DNA from: Acidimicrobiia bacterium
Lineage (GTDB): Bacteria; Actinomycetota; Acidimicrobiia; IMCC26256; JAENVU01
Length of the DNA: 11,277 nucleotides
Assembly (NCBI GenBank): GCA_025357995.1
Contig: JANYLF010000134.1
Location: 1 to 11,277 of the forward strand
Direction: 5' to 3'
Shown here in pieces: positions 9,701-11,277 of this stretch. Every line of letters begins with the position of its first letter. Within the stretch, counting starts at the first letter, position 1. The position numbers and the translations under genes are program-made. A model generated the notes under the pieces. It saw only the letters and a program-made list of their open reading frames with translations. It had not been told where the DNA came from and ran no database searches.

Positions 9701-11130
9701 TCCGAGCCGGGAACCTCGAACACCCTGGTACTCACGCCCTGCGCGTCGAGGTAGCGCGCCGCGTGGGTCCAGTACTGCGGGAGCGTCTCCGGTCGCTGGA
9801 GATTGTCGCCGTAGAAACCACCCGTCCAGAGCGCGGGCAGATTGAGAAACACGAGCGCGCCGGCAAGGATTGGCACGGCGTACGACCACCGCACGCGACC
9901 GCGCGCTCGCAACGCGCTCACCGCGGCAGTCACGCCGGCGGCGATCAGCCCGGCCAAGCCGAGCACCACGAGCGGCACCGCCCGGCCGGTGCTGCGCAAG
10001 GCGAACGCGGCCGACGACGTCTGCGACAGCTTCTTGAAGGCGGCACCCACCGGCGTCGGTGAGTCGTACGGATGCGCGCCCACGGCCACGACCGCACCGA
10101 CCACGACCACCAACATGAAGTACACCTTGTGGCGCCACCGCACGAACGCCGCCGCCAGGAAGGCGAGCCCTGGGATCGCGTACGACACGAGGATCAGCAG
10201 CGGCCGCTGGGTGTAGCCGGTGCTCGCCTCGATCCACGGCCCGAGCCGATCCCTCCCGTAGAAGAACCAGTACCCGAGGCCGCGCAACACCTCGTTGGGC
10301 ATCGTCGTGCGCGACACCACGCGCAACGTTTCGGTGTACTTCAGGATGTTGAGTCCGTAGCCACCCTGCGCCCAGAGTCCCGAGATCCACCACGCGGAGG
10401 CCGCGACGGTGAGCGCGCCGATCTTGGCCACGACCGCAAACACGCGCCTGACGCTGACGTCGCGCTCCACGAACAGCGCGTACGGGATCCACAACAGGGG
10501 TGCCAGTCCGGCGAAGACGAGCGCGGTGAGATTCACGCTGCCGATCACTTGGATCAAGAGGGCGAACAACGCCGCGTGTCGCCATCCGCCGCGCCGCAAC
10601 GCTCGGATGAGCAATGCCAACATCCACGGCAGCCCGGCCCACGGCAGCAAGAGTACGGAGAGCCTCGCCGCGTATTCGAGCCAGTACGGGCTCAGCATAA
10701 ACACGAGCGCGCCGACGGGCGCACCCGCGCCGCGCAGCCCGAGGGTTCGGAACAGATAGAGCATCCCGAGCCCGGCCGCGAAGAGGATCGACGCCAACCA
10801 CAGCCGTTGTGCGACCCAATCGGGTACACCGAGTCGGTCGAGGGTCCAGTAGTACGGGCCCATCGGGAACAGGTACCCGATGTTCTGGTGCGTGACCGTG
10901 CCAAGACCGATGTTGGCATCCCACATCGACCACGCCCGCTCCAGCACTCGGCCAGGATCCAGGTAGAGGTACTGCTTCGTGTCGGCCACGACCCGACCAG
11001 GATGCGCGGCGAGCACCGGGACATACGCCAACGCCGCGAGGAGGCAGTACCCGAGGCGCCGCCACGCCGGGTTGCTCGCGTTGCCGTCACCGAACTTCGA
11101 TTCCGCGACGACGGCCGCGTTGGCGCTCAT
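6718..11130 (-). CDS. AftD-family (DUF3367) arabinofuranosyltransferase-like membrane protein B, 1470 aa
   Basis: This is a second giant AftD-like protein, colinear with A over its whole length and about half identical by eye in the membrane part. It has DTKQYLYLDPG (51-60 region, D50), MWD (69-71), HQNIGYLFPMGPYYW (81-95), about ten helices to residue 430, and YRWGQTVDPITPG (481-493). GDGEG (637-641), an F5/8-type C module with AFDGD (762-766) and W771, a second module around W1002, and the conserved cysteines 1132 and 1166 follow. FWLVLGQSQNAGW begins at 1251, with a helix at about 1306-1327 and more C-terminal helices. The start at 11130-11128 is preceded by GGAGG at 8 bases, a strong Shine-Dalgarno. 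An in-frame ATG further upstream at 11202 must not be used: it lies in the inverted copy at the right edge. A CGC cysteine pair (C1101, C1103) is absent from A. The likely role is arabinan-type branching at the outer membrane face; specificity is unknown. Confidence 0.93.
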   Translation of the reverse strand: MSANAAVVAESKFGDGNASNPAWRRLGYCLLAALAYVPVLAAHPGRVVADTKQYLYLDPGRVLERAWSMWDANIGLGTVTHQNIGYLFPMGPYYWTLDRLGVPDWVAQRLWLASILFAAGLGMLYLFRTLGLRGAGAPVGALVFMLSPYWLEYAARLSVLLLPWAGLPWMLALLIRALRRGGWRHAALFALLIQVIGSVNLTALVFAGLAPLLWIPYALFVERDVSVRRVFAVVAKIGALTVAASAWWISGLWAQGGYGLNILKYTETLRVVSRTTMPNEVLRGLGYWFFYGRDRLGPWIEASTGYTQRPLLILVSYAIPGLAFLAAAFVRWRHKVYFMLVVVVGAVVAVGAHPYDSPTPVGAAFKKLSQTSSAAFALRSTGRAVPLVVLGLAGLIAAGVTAAVSALRARGRVRWSYAVPILAGALVFLNLPALWTGGFYGDNLQRPETLPQYWTHAARYLDAQGVSTRVFEVPGSDFGSYRWGQTVDPITPGIMDRPYVAREVIPYGSPASANLVNAFDLRLQDRKLTPASIAPLARVMSVGDITLRNDVQFERYRLLRPLFTWDLFTPTPAGLRAPATFGRPTAAQSTEFPFLDEQALLADPTLALPPPVAVFGVHGSRPIVHTAAASRPLLVAGDGEGMVDASEAGLLGGRSLVQYSASFGSDTRGLLAQVQRGATLVVTDSNRDRGRRWSTLTETAGYTEGPGSHPLTRDESDSRLDLFPNAAADAQTVTILEGARSVAADDYGNPITYTPEDRPSRAFDGDPSTAWRVGEFDDVRGKRIRIVLDHPITTDHVNLVQVLRPPNDRYVTGAMMRFDDRLAMPVTLGSKSRTVAGQTVQFPRRTFRSFEIEVRDTNVGQQPVYGGMSPVGFAEIRLRGDGPNAPPVVVHEVIRMPGDLLRVAGPASSAQPLVLLMQRDRVLPVPARHDPEVSLARQFSVPTARTFALAGDVRLARDRDDAQIDRTLGYSGPVVAQSSGRLVDAPAVRASAALDHDPATAWVTPFKQAVGSWIRVGFGSPRTVDHLDLAVVADGRHSVPTALTLRSATGDSRTVALDVPADQSTPNATVTTTARFAPMRTDQLEVRIAKVRPVLTKEYDCGCEVQTPAAIAELGVPNLGAVVPPVTMPTQCRDDLLNVDGSPIRARLVGTTAAATALQPIAVGPCGKGNGRVTAALAAGPHVFTSAPGAVAGVVVDRLVWSSNATDGLGSGLTTAATIAAASPRSGPHIELTRTGRATMSALVTGASRPFWLVLGQSQNAGWRATVGGRDLGASQLVDGYANGWLVRPGHHTLTVDLEWVPQRTVQRSLALSIVAVMLCLGIVLFSSPRRRPGAPPIGAATPATFVMPWRQPGCRSGLAVTLAGAVVVGVFAGVVVRPTMGVGVGIVVALAIRFVRVRTLVRLVPAAAIGAAGLYIAFRQARHHLPPIFEWPTFFGRIRTLGWIAVVALAASAVVELVVERRRGSSQSG
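10532..10630 (+). repeat. Internal copy of 99-base inverted repeat (within AftD-like B)
   Basis: This segment encodes about residues 168-200 of protein B, in a membrane helix region that includes RALRRGGWRHAALFALL. It is the exact reverse complement of 11179-11277. Because it sits in frame in a conserved part of the gene and matches the corresponding region of paralogue A, it is the genuine copy. Confidence 0.95.
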
Positions 11131-11153
11131 CTGTCGAACCTCCGGAGTTCGAC
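11131..11153 (-). promoter_or_regulatory. Ribosome-binding site of AftD-like B inside a hairpin
   Basis: On the minus strand GGAGG (11143-11139) sits 8 bases before the ATG and fixes the start. The same bases lie in a dyad with 7-base arms GTCGAAC and GTTCGAC (11153-11147 and 11139-11133). In the mRNA this could fold into a stem with a single bulge and a CCGG loop, ending two bases before the start codon. Such a fold would hide the Shine-Dalgarno sequence. A protein-binding operator is an alternative reading. The dyad is seen; any regulatory role is inferred. Confidence 0.5.
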
Positions 11154-11178
11154 GGTCTCGCCTCGGGGTCCACGGGCC

Positions 11179-11277
11179 GCCGTGGATGTTGGCATTGCTC
11201 ATCCGAGCGTTGCGGCGCGGCGGATGGCGACACGCGGCGTTGTTCGCCCTCTTGATCCAAGTGATCGGCAGCGTGAA
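11179..11277 (-). repeat. Terminal inverted copy of 10532-10630, probably chimeric or assembly artefact
   Basis: The last 99 bases are a perfect reverse complement of 10532-10630. The match starts abruptly in mid-gene, and just beyond the boundary, after one mismatch, lies a five-base microhomology (GGGCC-type, 11173-11177 against 10632-10636). Exact identity, lack of the surrounding gene and position at the very edge favour an amplification or library chimera, or an assembler k-mer overlap at a contig end, over a real duplication. Bases 11154-11178 just before it are upstream sequence of gene B in which I see no further element. Any start codon taken from this copy is false. Confidence 0.85.

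Noticed and set aside
8143..10062. Long open frame on the plus strand (639 codons) opposite AftD-like B
   Set aside because: It is Arg/His-rich with no recognisable domain, and it lies opposite well-conserved sequence of gene B. It is a GC-content shadow.
11133..11153. Resemblance to an actinobacterial LexA (SOS) box, TCGAAC...GTTCGA
   Set aside because: The known box has a four-base spacer between the half sites. Here the spacer is seven bases, and a cell-wall glycosyltransferase is not a typical SOS gene.
11179..11277. Start of a third AftD-like gene on the plus strand at the right edge
   Set aside because: The plus strand does encode about 32 AftD-like residues, but they are identical in DNA to the internal copy, start in mid-helix and have no N-terminal part. 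A chimeric join explains this better than a third paralogue.

Overview
The window looks like a piece of a high-GC actinobacterial chromosome or metagenome contig. The reasons are the strongly GC-rich codon use, GTG starts, tightly packed genes, and above all two giant membrane proteins of the AftD / DUF3367 family (alpha-(1->3)-arabinofuranosyltransferase family), which is characteristic of Actinobacteria. I cannot fix the genus. A non-mycolate actinobacterium such as an acidimicrobiial lineage is a guess. The window probably spans a whole contig, because both ends cut through sequence and the right end behaves like a contig end (see below).

Layout, left to right: (1) positions 1-721, minus strand, the first 240 codons of a multi-pass GT39/PMT-like (GT-C fold) glycosyltransferase that runs off the left edge. 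(2) A 52-base divergent spacer with a small inverted repeat and possible -10 elements. (3) 774-5030, plus strand, AftD-family protein A (1418 aa). (4) 5027-6721, plus strand, an AftB-like GT-C membrane glycosyltransferase (564 aa), translationally coupled to A by a GTGA start/stop overlap. (5) 6718-11130, minus strand, AftD-family protein B (1470 aa), a paralogue of A. It converges on the AftB-like gene so tightly that one palindromic CTAG supplies both stop codons. (6) 11131-11277 is non-coding. It holds the ribosome-binding site of B, buried in a hairpin, and then a 99-base exact inverted copy of an internal part of B, most likely a chimeric or assembly artefact.

All four genes encode polytopic membrane proteins that fit polyprenyl-phosphate-sugar-dependent GT-C glycosyltransferases acting on the outer face of the membrane. 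The two AftD-like proteins carry long extracytoplasmic regions with F5/8-type C (discoidin/CBM32-like) carbohydrate-binding modules. The simplest reading is a locus for building or branching a cell-envelope glycan of arabinan type: A and the AftB-like enzyme are made together from one transcript, and B from the opposite strand. The substrate and linkage cannot be read from sequence. Nothing points to a mobile element, CRISPR array, tRNA or rRNA.
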